A stretch of 64,000 nt of DNA from Isoetes taiwanensis (Eukaryota; Streptophyta; Lycopodiopsida; Isoetales; Isoetaceae): NCBI GenBank assembly GCA_021234155.1, contig JAJEKV010000011.1, positions 14,361,255 through 14,425,254 of the forward strand, in the 5' to 3' direction. A program made the position numbers and the translations under genes. The notes under the pieces were generated by a model that was given only the letters and a program-made list of their open reading frames with translations, did not search any database and was not told where the DNA came from. Shown piece by piece: positions 1-12,823 of the stretch. Positions within the stretch are counted from its first letter, which is position 1; every line of letters starts with the position of its first letter.

Positions 1-220
1 GAGGCAAGTGTTTTTACGTGTTTGCTAGGGCCTCGCTCAAGAATTCACATCTCCTCAAGGCGACCATATTAAATATCATAAAATCTGGGTGGACAACTTT
101 CTGCTCCACTATCGAATCACGTGATGCCACATGGCATTTATTCTTTTCTCTGCAAAGGGCCCTTTGAATGACCCAATGGCCCACGGGACATTCCCCAATA
201 CGGAATTATAGATCTAGAAC

Positions 221-440
221 ACCTGCTTCATTATAACTCTCATACGGCCATAATAGTGAAGGGCGATGCCCTAACTGACGTGTCCATACATCTAATAAAA
301 AATCATTCAAAAAAATACTAGGCCGTAAATACCCGCTTCATTATAACTCTCATAAGGCCATAATAGTGAAGGGCGATGCCCTAACTGACGTGTCCATACA
401 TCTAATAAAAAATCATTCAAAAAAATACTAGGTCGTAAAT
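221..440. repeat. Tandem duplication, 2 x 110 bp
   Basis: Two head-to-tail copies (221-330 and 331-440) are nearly identical, including the phrase cattataactctcata and a shared aaatcattcaaaaaaatacta end. They differ at only a few bases (acctg/acccg, acggcc/aaggcc, ggccg/ggtcg), so the duplication looks recent. No coding potential was seen in it. Confidence 0.9.
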
Positions 441-3400
441 GCCACATTTCAATCTCTAAATATATCTGAATTGTTCTAGAGCACACATTATGATCTCACG
501 GTCTAAAATGGAAGTTGTGACTATTCCCTTTACTATTACACATAATACCAATTTCTCAATAGGATGATGGAGGTGGCAAACGACCTTATACTAAAAACAT
601 ATAAGCTATTTGCATTTAATTATAAATCTGCGATATGAAGCCTTCGAGCATCTTTTTTAATTGTTGGTAAGTAAATCTTGCCATGGTTCATATCATCTTA
701 ATTTGTCGAAGTCAAGCTATAGGATACTTGGGAAAGGAAAAAGAGAGTTTTAGATGGAATGTAGAAAAAATAAATAAAATTCTAGCTATTGCAATTACTA
801 ATCTGTAATTTGAAGCCTTGAAACATTCCTGAGGGGCTGATACAAGAAGCTCTATGTACTTGGAAGATTCACGTGTTTGCACCAACTTGCCAATTTTTCT
901 ATTGGCTTTTATGCATTTGTACAAAGAATCATGATGGTAAGAATCATTTACATGCATCTGTCAATATTGTCAAATGCCACTCTGGTTTCAACAAGTTCCT
1001 AAGAGGTAACTTGCAGAAAATTCACATAGTATGATACATTATAGCTGCTGTATATGCATGTTTGTCAATCATAACTTCCCAGGCCTTCATATCTCTCTTT
1101 TGAAAATGAGCCATAAATGAATTTTATCCACGCTCTATACCTTTGAGGTCTTTTTTCTTCCCAAATAAAGCTCACTTGCATGGCTTGCCTTTATCTTCTA
1201 ATCTTGGTCCTCCACGTTGTGACCAGAGACCATTAGTGTTCAGAACAAAAATGCTCATTTTGTACCTCTCAAATATTAAAAATCAACGTGTCCCTCTTGG
1301 AAAACAATCAATATGTGTAAAGTATTTTTGCTTATGGTAAAAGCTATTTGACAAAGATGTTGAAGTCAAAGAGTGTGTAATAAAGACAACATGGTATCCT
1401 TAAACATTTAAACATCATATAAACTCCAATGGGTCTTGAACATGTATGTATGAGATAACATCTAGAATAGAAGGCGTGCAATGTTCATCCCAATAAAATT
1501 GTACCCAAACCCGAATAAGTCCTATGCATGATAGAGCATTCCGAAGAAATAAATCCAAATGTTTAGACAAACACCATATTAGTTTAACCTATTCAAGGGT
1601 TTTCCTAGCCTAAGACCATGTATTGTCCATATAGCATCTTTAGATGTTTAGTGATATTTTGAGTTTCTTGTCTTGCTCTTTGGGATAATAGCCCTTCACA
1701 AATCAGAGGTTGTGAAGGTCTTTGGATTCAAATTTTTGGCATTTCATTCTTTGGTTTCTCTTATCTTTTTCTTTTTTTTCAAAGCCCACATGACATGGTG
1801 GGTTTTGCTTGATCCTCAAGGACTACTACCCGGACACCAATGTAACAATTCTCACCTCCTCTTAGCCTTTGAATTATGCTTCTCATCTACCTAATTCAAG
1901 CCACTTCCAACGCTTTACTTGAACAGATTAGAACAAATACGTGCCCTTAATGTTGACAACAGGTGCAAGCATTATAAGTAGTACATTCCATCTTAAACCT
2001 TCTCTACATGATTATCTATCATCAACAATTCCTTTTATTTGTCTTTGCTGAGGAGCCACATATTTTGCAGTGGCTTATAGTTACTTGATGAAATTTAGCA
2101 TGCGAATCCTCTATTGCTTTATTCTCTGTGCCTTCAACTTAAGAAAAAGCAAAAGCAAAGAAAATAAGAAATAAGCAGGCAAAGGCACAGGCATTACTAT
2201 AACTGGTAAAACAGCAAGGCCTGCATATTTCGAAGGATATAACCAACAGCAGAAATGAAATCTCGTTTATGAGAAATATGAAACTGCTTTGCACGAATAA
2301 CAGATCGAATCTAGAGTTGCTCGCCATCTCAGGGCAGTTATTTGGCCACAACTGGGAAAAAAAATGGGAGATTCACTAGAAAAAGCAGATCGATATTAAG
2401 CAGAGGACATTGTCAACTCTAAAAATAGCAAGACAGATCTAAATCTTACTTTGCTTGTTCCAAATATCTGAAGCTTGAGTGCATTGTTGAAACAGTTGCA
2501 CAGCCATATCAGTTCAAGCTCCCTACAAATACCACAACCAAAAGTTAGTGCAAAGCCATGGTTTCTCCCATCATTTTCAGAAATAAAGGTTTCTCCCTTC
2601 ATTTGCAGAAATAAATCTTTGGCCTTTCAGCAGATGCTCTGCTTGACTGCGATTTCCGATCATAGCATGCTCAAGTAACACGTAAAGAATATATCTATCC
2701 GCATTTTTCCTTACAAACAGAAAGAATTGCATGCGCACTGAACAGAGATATTGAATTCTAACCTAGTTTCAATTATAACCTCTTATCGTGCGAGCCAATA
2801 TTCCTTGATAACCTGACAATCCTGCAGATGAATGTTTCATAATAGCATCTAGAAACTGAATGATGGAATATAATATGTAGAATCGTTGTCATGTAGAAAG
2901 TAGCATCCAGCTTTTGCTTGGACTCTGGAACTTGTTAAATATTGTCAATTTTATGCAACGCACTTTTATGCAGCATGACACATCTATATGCGAGGTCCTG
3001 ATATCAACAAATCCCATAAAACTGTATATGTGGACGGCATTCGCTTTCATGACAATTGCATCCTTCTTAGGCATGTGCTAGAAAAGACAGCAACTTCCAG
3101 CTAAACGATTTAGCATATGCATACAACTGCAATGGCTGAGATACATCAGCATCAAATCCATGATGGGCAGCACATATGTGCATATGTTCATAAAGCTCTG
3201 CATTTCAGGAAAAACAATTGCAGATGATTTGCAAATGGGACGAAATGGAAAAGGTTTCCATCAAAAACTGTGTAAACTTTATCAAAATCTTGTCCGAAAG
3301 AAATGGTTCATTCTCGAGCTAGTAGTTGCAGACCTTGTGAACTTATTGTGTCCAGAAATGACAATAATCCACCTTGTAGTTACAATTATACAAAATCTCA

Positions 3401-4195
3401 TGAAAGGAATCTTATTGCTACAAGTAGAAACAAAGAACTCAGATGAGAGCTGAGGCAGTCTCAAAACTCTGCACTTCAGGGAACCGACTTTTAAGAATTT
3501 GGAAGCATCCAAACTTAATCGATGTTTCAGCACATTTATTTAGCATGCCAACAAACCAGTGACGAGAATGTCTTATATAAATGATGGGTAAAAGCATTTC
3601 AAGATATTTGCAGAGAAGAGGTATTCCACATCAAATAGAGAAAAAATTTTAAGTTTCAAAGCCAGACGAAGATGGCTGTCGATCATGGAGTTCGCCATAT
3701 CTTCCATGATAAATAGGAAAAGGTGCCAGCATGTTAGTTTTTTTTCCTATGCAATGAAATACAATGAGATTAGCAGATCCAATGCCATTATAAGATTATG
3801 CAAGCTTAGAGCAAGAGCAAAAACTATGCTCTTCAATGCTTTAACCTAGCTTCTCTAAGAAGGTAAAAGAAATGCAAAAGAGCCTTTATCGCAAAGCTAG
3901 CAAAAGAGTGACTGTTGATAGAGCATTTGCAGAAGGAATACCATTTTCAAAACTGGTCATAGTAGAAAACAAATACTCATTCAGCAATACCTACAGTTCG
4001 AGCTTGCTTTGAAAATGATACCTGGAGGTTTGATTCTTCAGATAACATACCCCTTTAGCAGGAATAGGAAGGCCGCAACCTGATAAAATCAAAATGTGTT
4101 AGAAAACAATATCCAAACTAGAGCAAATCACTGTAAAAAATGAAACTGAAACCTAGTCAAACCCCATTGAACTTGCAATCCAAATAAAGAAAAAC
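441..4195. other. AT-rich stretch with no recognised gene
   Basis: Only short, low-complexity frames are open here and none resembles a family I know. The composition (poly-T/A runs, scattered gcag and gtaagt-like sites) resembles plant intron or intergenic DNA. It could be intron or flank of the minus-strand exon cluster just to the right. Confidence 0.5.
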
Positions 4196-4908
4196 TTGGT
4201 TGAAGCATTGAAGCAACATACTGAGATGCAAACTCGTAATGCATATACAAACAAAGCCAACGTGTTGAAAGGATCGGAGAACTAAAAATCTTGCGAAACC
4301 CCCGTACTGCAAAACAAAGATGAATAAGAATCAGAAGCCCCAAATGCAGAATCGTGGAAACAGTCATTGAACCTATGAATAGCAAAAGAAGCTTACCATA
4401 CTGACAAAACATCATGAAAAAGCAGCACTTGATGGTATATGTACTGGAACACATTTGTCAATGAGCATATTTGATGATAACTAGTGTAAAACAGTTGCCT
4501 CCTTATCATTGTAATATTGATGCAGCAAGCCCGGACTAAAGATTGACTCAAAAAAGACATGAACAAGCTTATCAGGCATGATATATTATATCATATCGTA
4601 GGCATGGTGTGATTCCAGACCATCCATTTGCACCACTAATAGTTAAGCTCAAGTTTAGGAACTACAAGAACATGGGGCATTGGGTGAAAAAGCTTTCTAT
4701 TTCTCCTGCTCTGAGTGAGGATTTACATTTATATTAGCCTATAATGCTCATCGGTTAAAGGTATTGGGAATGGAGGATAGTTACTGCACAAGTAAACAAT
4801 AGGAAGGATACTTACTTGGAGAGATTGTTCCAAGAGGAGACACACAAGTAAAATCATGAAAAATGAAAACACAATATTTGTGAATAGCTCCAACCATCCA
4901 TTCCCTTG
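4196..4908 (-). other. Candidate exon cluster of an unidentified membrane protein gene
   Basis: Three minus-strand segments have splice-like borders. Segment 4816-4908 (93 bp) follows tttgcag, ends before gtaagt, and encodes 31 residues with a strongly hydrophobic middle (FSFFMILLVCLLLEQ). Segment 4402-4443 follows ttccag and ends before gtatgg. Segment 4196-4306 (111 bp, 37 codons) follows tttgcag and begins YGGFARFLVLRS. All three are open in phase 0 and together read as a multi-pass membrane protein. An alternative donor (gtaagc, 4397) would change the phase of the middle exon. I do not recognise the family. It does not match the missing C-terminal part of ALG10 encoded upstream on the same strand. 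Confidence 0.35.
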
Positions 4909-7072
4909 CTGCAAATGAGTGAAATAGTGGACGTGAAAGAAAATCAAGCAAGGACATACTTAATCTATGAAATGCTGCTCTTGGTCAAAACCTCTGATTG
5001 TCGTTTCTCCAGAAACATCTGACATGCATCAATACTAAATATTACAATAAAATTCAACGTAGGTTTTTTTGTAACTGCCTATAGACACAAGCAAGCTAGT
5101 AGGGTTTTTGTAACTGCTTATAGATACAGGCAAGCTACTGTGATAAACACGAATATAAGGAGACTGCTTGGGATATGATGCCAGCAGTCGCCAATAGTGA
5201 GACCAGGCTTACTGCTAACTCATCAAGGCACATTCACTACCTGTTACATGCGAGGGCGCTCCATCCATCCCAAAGAGAGCCATTCTACTGCCGTGATAAC
5301 CTCCATCTCCAGTGCCTATACCGGAAACAGAGCTGACCGAGAGTTTACTGGCAACAACCAGTTTGGAGCAGTCACCAGCATATTCTAAGCATATGTTGGC
5401 ATATGCTTGGATATGCCATAAACCCACATAAACGAGGGTTTGCCCCCTTAGGGGCAACCCAAAAAAGGATACACATATGAGAATATAGCAGAGGCCTCAG
5501 ACTTACTGCCTTTGCCTGGTTTTGAGGATATCAAAACTGCGCTGCTAGACTGTTGTAACTATAGTAATTGGCTTCTGCATATGCTGCAAATAATGTTATG
5601 CTTGAATGAGACCATTGTTATCATCCATGGCATTGCCATCTTCATTCCTCCTTTCTATGCTAAATCTTGGTGCATAAAAAAGGGATCAGACTATGGGACC
5701 CCTGTTGCTTTCATCCACTGCTGCTTTGTTTATATACACTAATAGCTCATTGCAGATCTCCAATTTCATGCCTATTTCCACACAATTGAATGATGGCATA
5801 CAACGATGTAACATATCCTTCAGTCTGTTCTATTTTCCATGAGACGGGAAATGCAACCTATATACCTTAGACTTAACATTAATCTGCAACCATAGAACAT
5901 GCCTAAAGGAGCATATATGGCAAACGAAAAGTTGAAGAAAAGAACAACTTTGCAAAGAACATGGGTGCCAGAACTGAAATAACAGTTAGAATAAACGGAC
6001 AAATATTATGAGTTATGGGGGCCTGAAGATGGAATGCAAGTAAAAACAAAATCGAGATATGGATATGAATTATGTTAATATTTTCTAATCTATCCAGTTT
6101 AGCATAGAAGTAATCGATCATGAGAGAAAGAAGTAATCGATTCAAGCACGACTCGATAGGAACATTACCTAGGTACTTTTTATTGTTTTGTTCGTTCTAC
6201 ACTGCCTGGGTCTAGAGCATCTCCTTCAGGTGTGCGTGCGCCATGGGATAGAGCACAAAGTTCTGCAAAGAGTACTTGTTAATCAGAGCCCTTGCAGGGT
6301 TTTACTCTTCAATGAATCAACTGATGCCTCTGTCTATTTTCCACAGAGCAATTCATGTCAAAATCACTTTAAACTGGAAACATGCTCATATCTGAAACCT
6401 GGGTCATTGCCTGGGGCAATAGCAGAATTTTATATAATATTTCTACTTTCTACTTTCTTTCTAAATGCTGCATCAATAGATATATCAGACGAACCTGGTT
6501 TTTACCTACCAAACACAATTTGCAGCTTTAAAAACAAAGATGGATGGCAACAATAAGGGCTCCTAGACATGAAGTATCAATTCCATCAAACCTTCCTGAC
6601 TATCATAGTCATATGGCCGATGCATAGGTTAAGGATTGGAGAAGGTATATAGAAAAATCTGGTTCACAAAATTGAAGAATGACTTATAAACATAATCATA
6701 CAACAATCACCTCAAACTTAACATTCTTCACTAACATATAATGAGATCTTTAAATGATTAAGAAGGCAACCTGGGAATTTTTTGCTATTCTTGATGGGGT
6801 CACAGATTTGGGCAAAATAATATAATTTTGCTGTAGATTCCATCTTATGAGAAGTTGGACAGATGTGTTAATTGTACTTTGTTGCACAAAAGGGATTAGA
6901 ACTAAAAGCTATTACCTCAGATGAATCGTGGAGTAAAGCGAGTCAGTAAAGAAACCGAGCAGGCATGCTAAAATTAAAGGGCAGTTAGGACCGAATTGCA
7001 ATGGTGTGGATGCAAAACCCAACCGGCATCCACGACTACTAGTTAAGGCGATGAAGCTCGAAAAATCAGATG
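4909..7072. other. No recognised gene
   Basis: This stretch is AT-rich. Several frames are open by chance on both strands, including a 122-codon plus-strand frame at 6188-6556 that has no domain or motif I recognise. Nothing here is supported beyond open length. Confidence 0.45.
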
Positions 7073-7308
7073 ATTTGTTTCATCAATAAACTCAAACTCA
7101 AAACCGACATATCAAAAATCAAACATGCTGCCGAAAACTTTCTTTCAACAGAAATGGGCAAAGACAAAACAACTAAAAACAGAATGGACCATTTGTTTCA
7201 TCAATAAACTCAAACTCCAAACCGACATATCAAAAATCAAACATGCTACCAAAAACTTTCTTTCAACAAAAATGGGCAAAGACAAAACAACTAAAAACAG
7301 AATGGACC
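7073..7308. repeat. Tandem duplication, 2 x 118 bp
   Basis: Copies at 7073-7190 and 7191-7308 both run from atttgtttcatcaataaac to aaaacagaatggacc. A few substitutions separate them (ctcaaaacc/ctccaaacc, ctgccg/ctacca, cagaaa/caaaaa). This explains the internally repeated 85-codon frame at 7125-7382, which is therefore unlikely to be a gene. Confidence 0.9.
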
Positions 7309-8301
7309 AGTTGCAGAGGCAGGCATGTTTCCTAACCACGACACTTGTTTGGCAGAAGATCACTTTTCAATTGCAAATGTAATTTTTTTTAAATTGTTTT
7401 TGCCTAAAAAAATTATGTTTGGATTTTTTTTTTGCCCGAGAACTTCATTTTTTTTCTCTAGTAATCATATATATGGGAAGATAATGACCTATATCATACT
7501 TTAGCAAAAAGCTCATAATGTACGACCATGATTCTTTATCGATTTACAAATAGTCTTAAATAGTCTTCTTTCTGGCAATTGACGAAGAGGCTAATAAGCA
7601 CATTAAGAGTGTAGTAACTCTACTATTAAGCACAATAATTACATTTAAATTGAGTCCATTCTTAAGCACAATCATTATTTTTTTTTTAAATAAAAGGTAA
7701 TTACGCCGAAAAAAAATTTGATAAATATAAGTAATCATCAAAAGTAATCAGTTGATAAGAGAAAACAAGGTAATTTTACGACCTCCTCGTGCCATTTGTG
7801 ATTTATACTAGCTAACCAAACTTTGCAGGCACACACTTAAAAACAAAAAGATTACTAAAACATATCTCAATTCAACAATTTCACAATAACATAATTACAT
7901 AGTACTACCATATAAATCTCTGAACTCCAGCTTCATGAGACGAAGTAAAAGGCCTAAATAAAAAGAGTTACATTATCATAATATTGATAATAATCAACTG
8001 TGCAGCAACAAGGATTAAAAAACTAAGTCTAGTATTTCCATTAGTATGCAAGGCAACGAGGAAAAATGGAACTGTAAAATAATGGATCAGAACTGCAGCT
8101 ATCCCAATACGAAAGGCAAGGATCCACCGATGAAGATTCCAATAAATGAAGGAACTTAATCATGACAGAACATTACTTTAGATGGGGAAGCGGCTTAGAT
8201 GGAATATTCTTTCAAACGTTTTCATCAATACAGGTTTCTTCATTTGCAACCATTGTCTTAATGGAAGGACATATAGCAAATTTTATTAGCCAATGTCTTA
8301 C
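7309..8301. other. No recognised gene; expected position of missing ALG10 3' exons
   Basis: This AT-rich stretch lies downstream (minus strand) of the last recognised ALG10 exon. I looked for the conserved ADNRHY...WR motif and the C-terminal membrane segments of ALG10 and did not find them here. Confidence 0.4.
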
Positions 8302-10790
8302 CTAGAGAAATGTATAGAACAAAATGCTGCTAGAGACCTCAATGTAAGAATGCAGAAAGGAATTAGCTTTCCTCTCCTCAAGAACCTGAAAAATCTACAG
8401 AACTGGTCAGCGTTAAAATGTAATAAAGCCAGTGCACCAGTGGTGATAAATCCAAAGTATGGTGGTTGCACTAGATGTGGTGATGCCTTATGTGCATCCT
8501 TTGCTGAGTCAGATGTTTATGGAATCAGAACAAGGTAAAATAGAATGGTATAAAGACCTACCAACAACAACACTGTCATTAAGGATGACAAACAAAATAA
8601 ACAGAACGATCACTATCATTTACGGGAAAAACTTCCAAAGTATTGTGCATCTTTTCGCCCACACTTTGTATGCCAGGTCAACAAAGTCTTGCAATGCCTG
8701 TAGAAGCAATTGAGTCCCGTTAGTAACTTTCTGTGGCCTTTCACCTAGCATTCATAGATCGGGGTGAAAGTAAAAGCAACATACAACAAGAAAATGACAT
8801 TCAAGAGCAAAAGTAACAATAATTCCAATATCAGCAGAATAGAAAGTGGAATAGAGGCATGCATAACCACTTTGAAAGAAAATTCCATGTGCACTGCAAT
8901 GGCCAACATAATAGAAAATAGCTGTGCATGAATTCCCACATAATCACTGTTGACTAATTTACATATTCCATGTTAATTCAAACTTACCAAACAACTATGA
9001 AATACAGGTTACCTTCCTTTTGAGAAACAATGACCTGCTCTATCCTAAGCAGAGGCACAATAAGTCTTGATCTCAGACTGCTACCATGACTCTTTCTCAG
9101 ATTAGACTGGTCCGTAATTAATTCTTTTTCCATATAGGGAGAGCTCTTTCCATCTTCATCTGTTCCATCCAACTCTGATTTTGTTTGTAGAAAATGAATT
9201 ATCCCTACGCACATTGTAAAGGCCGCCCAAACAACATTTGTTTGCCTAAACATTATCCCTGCTGCAGCAAACTACAAAACAAGAGTGAGAAGATTACTAG
9301 GTTGTTAGAAAAGATTATCACAATACACTGGTCATTCGACAGAGTAAGGAAAATACATCATAATTTCAAACCTTGACAATAGGCCATTTTATTGCATTAA
9401 TCAGACTTCTCAGTCAGGGCTCAATATATCCAAATATGCTAAGTAAATTGTGCACCAGAAAGGATGACCACTGAAGAGGGAACACCAGGGGAACACCAGT
9501 AATTTGGAGTATATTGATAATCACATCCGCAAAGAAAGCACCAGAGTGGAAACTCGTAAGAGAGCTAATTCAATATGAAAGCCAAATGCATAGCTCTTGA
9601 TCTCACATCCATCTAGAAGAAGCAGCGAAAAACCATTGCAGATTGACGGAATTGCAGCCTTATGCCGGCGTTGTTAGTTAGGGCTATGAGACTATGCTCA
9701 TGTAGCTGGTTACACAGGTGCTTATGTTAGTTCTCAACTTGCACAAAATTCAATATGCCCTTTTCAAGCAAGCCAAATACATGGCAGCTCTTGACCCCAC
9801 ATCATGTAGAAGAGGAAGCTGAATATTAGTTTCAAGCATTCGACAGAATGCAATCTTATTTCATCTTTGTTAGTTAGTCATGTAGTTCTCTACTTCCTGC
9901 CAATATGAACCATCCAGACATATGCAGCATCTAAGTGTCCCACATAGCACTGACCTGTTTTTGGACAACTTTGCTGCATGAATTATGCTGATTGTAGAAC
10001 AAATTTTCTGTGCAGATCTTATATTTGGATTATACTAATGATAATGTTCGCAAAAGGGTAAGGGTAAAGTGAAAAGGCTTTTAAGAGCAAATGCTCTTTT
10101 TAAGCAGGCCAAATACATGGCCATTACAGCAGCTGTTGACCCTATGTGTAGCAGCGGAAGCTGAAAAACCAGTGCATAGAGTAAAGTGAAAAGCCAAATG
10201 CTTAGCGTATCTAACACTGTTCTCCTTTTGGGGTCGAGTTCCTCGAGTATTTCCCAAAATAACAGGCTACAAATTAACGAGAACAGGATGTTGACAAATC
10301 GAAGCATGACGGGAGTGTATAGGCCCCTAAGGGAGGAACAAAAACCCATCTATTGTGTCCATAGAATGCATATCCTACTGAACAAAGATACCTGCATATT
10401 CATAACGTGGAGCCATGAATGGGAGACAAGATTTTCAAATAAAATCACTCTCAACAAGAAAAATGCAGGATAGGCATACTTACAACCCTGAAAACGTTGT
10501 GATCATTGAATCCCACGACAAAAAATCAAACTGGCAATACCTCTGTGCCTGAGGCACATGAAAAACCTCATCCTGGAAGAAAATGTAACCGAAATAAGAG
10601 CAACAAAACATCAATAAAACAGAGACAGTGATTATACCATATAGGGTTCTGGAACAATATGTGCTAGATAACCGCTTGTGTGGAGGGCTTTTCTGTGAGA
10701 AATTGCTACAGACTTCTCATTGAAAACCCGACATCCAGACGGCCAGCTGATGTAAGCCACTAGGGTTGTTGAAATTCTAGTGATTTGGCA
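8302..10790 (-). pseudogene. ALG10: Decayed intron-containing ALG10 (Dol-P-Glc alpha-1,2-glucosyltransferase) gene
   Basis: ALG10 adds the terminal glucose to the dolichol-linked N-glycan precursor in the ER membrane. Exons seen on the minus strand: exon 1 ending at 10638 (HIVPEPYM); exon 2 at 10484-10572 (DEVFHVPQAQRYC...WDSMITT); exon 3 at about 10080-10391 (MLRFVNILFS, then LYSMHWFFSF, then AAVMAMYLACLKR); 9013-9258 (MFRQTNVVW plus a hydrophilic loop); 8562-8697 (LWKFFP, stop, MIVIVLFILFVILN); and 8302-8503 (AKDAH...ILTLRSLAA). Order and motifs follow the ALG10 family, with GT-AG borders at most junctions. Exon 3 needs at least three frame changes, and 8620-8622 is an in-frame TAA in a conserved helix. 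The C-terminal third is not visible. It is probably an unprocessed pseudogene, although G-run indels could partly be assembly errors. Confidence 0.85.
9572..10177 (-). repeat. Three diverged copies of one ALG10 exon segment
   Basis: The ALG10 segment encoding the HWFFSF...MYLACLKR region occurs around 10085-10177. Degraded relatives lie around 9757-9822 and 9572-9640, all on the minus strand. All three share a purine-rich agaagcagc/gaggaagct core followed by the reverse of gccatgtatttggc or atgcatttggc. The two outer copies have lost frame. Flanking text (gttgttagttag) is also shared between the two lower copies, pointing to local tandem duplication. Confidence 0.6.
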
Positions 10791-10802
10791 GAGCTCTAAC
10801 CT

Positions 10803-12215
10803 GTGCCAGCAGAAATTTCAAGTCCAAGATTTATCCAAATGCATCTAAAGGAGCAGGATAGAACAAAAAAAATGAAAAATGGGCGCACATGTGATTCACA
10901 GGGTATATCAATTGAGCTTTTTAAATGGGGAGGAGATGAGCTCTATAGCCTTTTGGCAGAATTATGTAATGAGGCACTTTTGAGAGGGTATTTTCCTACA
11001 TAATGGTGTCTAAATAGAGTTGTGCCGGTGCACAAGGCTGGTGATAAAGACGATATAAGAAACTATAGAATCATTCTTGTGAGTAATACATTTGCTAAAC
11101 TTTTTGCCTCAATGCTTGAGCATAAGATTTCTTGCTGGGCAGACGAGCAGAATGTAAGATCACCAGGGCAAGCAGGGTTTCGTATGAATCACTCTACTTT
11201 GGACCATTTAGTCACATTGAGAGTGATCACGGAAGGAGCGAAGGGTGCAGGTAATAAGAGGTTTTTGGCATTTATAGATTTAACCAAAGCCTTTGATAGA
11301 GTGAATCGTACACATCTTGCTGAAAGACTTGAGTGGTTGCAAGTTCCTATAGAATTGAGAAAAGCAGTTGCATGTCTTTATAATAAAGTTTTGGTTGAGC
11401 TCTCTTTTCCTTTCTCAGGATCTGATCAAATAAAAAACACAATTGGAGTTAAACAGGGCTGCCCCTGCTCTCCTACTCTTTTTGGGCTACTCATTGATGG
11501 GTTAGGTGGTTTGGGAGCAAGGCTTGGCAAGTATGTACTGCAATTGCTAATGTTTGTAGATGATATAGTGTTGATATCTAGGGATGTGGGCGGGCTACAG
11601 AGACACCTAGACATGCTTGAATCCTTTTGCACATTGAAGCATATGCAGATTAATGTAAACAAGTCGAAAATCATGGTTTTTGGTGGCAAAGATTGCACTA
11701 CATTTACAGTGGGTGGTATCCCCTTACAAAAGGTAACAGAATATAAATATCTTGGAATTGATATGACATGTAATTACAGGTGGACAAGGGCTGCCCAAAA
11801 ACGTGCTTCAGGAGGATTGCGGGCCTTTTATAGTATGATACATCAATGCAGGCTCAATAATTTTGAACATTGGAAATTAAGAAGATTGCTTTTTGGAGTT
11901 CAAGTGAAACCAATCATCTTGTATGGTAGCCCAGTTTGGGGGCCTGGATTATCCCGAAAATGCTGGAATGCTATTGAAAATGTGCAGAAACGTTTTTTAT
12001 TGAGTGAGCTTGGTGCAAAGCCACAAACACCTTATTGCATAATGTTAGCGGAGACGGGTATGCTGCCCTTAGAGGTTGAAGCATTGTGCAGAACGATAGC
12101 GTACGTTAACAGGGTTACGGCAATGGATGAGGAAAGATTTCCTCGCCTAGCCCTTGAACAATCTAAAGAAAAAGGTTGGTATTGTGAAGTGAAAAAATGG
12201 TCTTGGACAAGATAA
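10803..12215 (+). pseudogene. LINE reverse transcriptase, fingers to thumb, with in-frame stop
   Basis: One frame runs from 10803 to 12215 but is cut by TAA at 11001-11003. The following residues (WCLNRVVPVHKAGDKDDIRNYR) continue the same RT block, so the stop is a point mutation. Visible RT motifs are VPVHKAGDKDDIRNYR, a QAGFR...STLDHL block, FIDLTKAFDRVNR (first catalytic Asp), GVKQGCPCSPTLF, and MFVDDIV in place of the usual YADD. The thumb includes MQINVNKSKIMVFG and EYKYLGI. No ATG start is convincing because the 5' part is missing. The product would be the ORF2 polyprotein of a LINE; this copy is inactive. Confidence 0.9.
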
Positions 12216-12249
12216 CTAGCCGACGTCACACAAATATAAGGAAGTTTAT

Positions 12250-12723
12250 ATGGAGGTTAAGGCATATGTGGTAAAGGAAATGTGGAGGCTCGAACTTGAC
12301 AAGGATGTTAAGAAAAGGTTCTATCTTGATGACATCAATAATTTGGACACATATGAAGAACAAGATTATCTGCTTTCTAATATCAGCAAAAAAAACCGCA
12401 TATTGATTTCTCAAATGCGGTTATCATCACACCACTTACACATTGAAACAGGTAGGTGGAATGGTACACCTCGTAATGAGAGATTTTGTTTAGGATGTCT
12501 AGACCTTGAAATTGAAACAGAGAAGCATGTTTTTTTGGAATGTTCAGCATACGAGAACATCAGAGATAGATATGGTATACAGGGACAGACTTTAAGAGAA
12601 CTATTAGATATGCCAGCCCATAGATTGAGTACATATCTTAGGGATGTTTGGATGGAGCGTACAGATATCATAAGCTTGTTTAACCTCATGGAAGATTTTG
12701 ATATTTCAAGCGCTTCGGATTGA
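12250..12723 (+). pseudogene. LINE ORF2 C-terminal zinc-knuckle region, frameshifted from RT
   Basis: This frame differs from the upstream RT frame, and a short gap with stops (12213-12249) separates them. It holds HLHIETGRW followed by a C-x2-C-x9-H-x4-C knuckle (CLGC...H....C), typical of the C-terminal nucleic-acid-binding part of LINE ORF2. The same HxLxIExxRW plus x9 knuckle recurs in the LINE copies at about 19.0 kb and 41.8 kb, so these are one family. Confidence 0.85.
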
Positions 12724-12823
12724 GTGCCTATATATATTCCACGATTGTATTATGCATGTATCTGTTTGCCATAGAGGCTCAGGGGCCTAAAATGGCTTGA
12801 TCAATTAAATTAAATTAAATTAA

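Noticed and set aside
6188-6556. 122-codon plus-strand frame as a gene
   Set aside because: No motif, no splice support and AT-rich chance composition.
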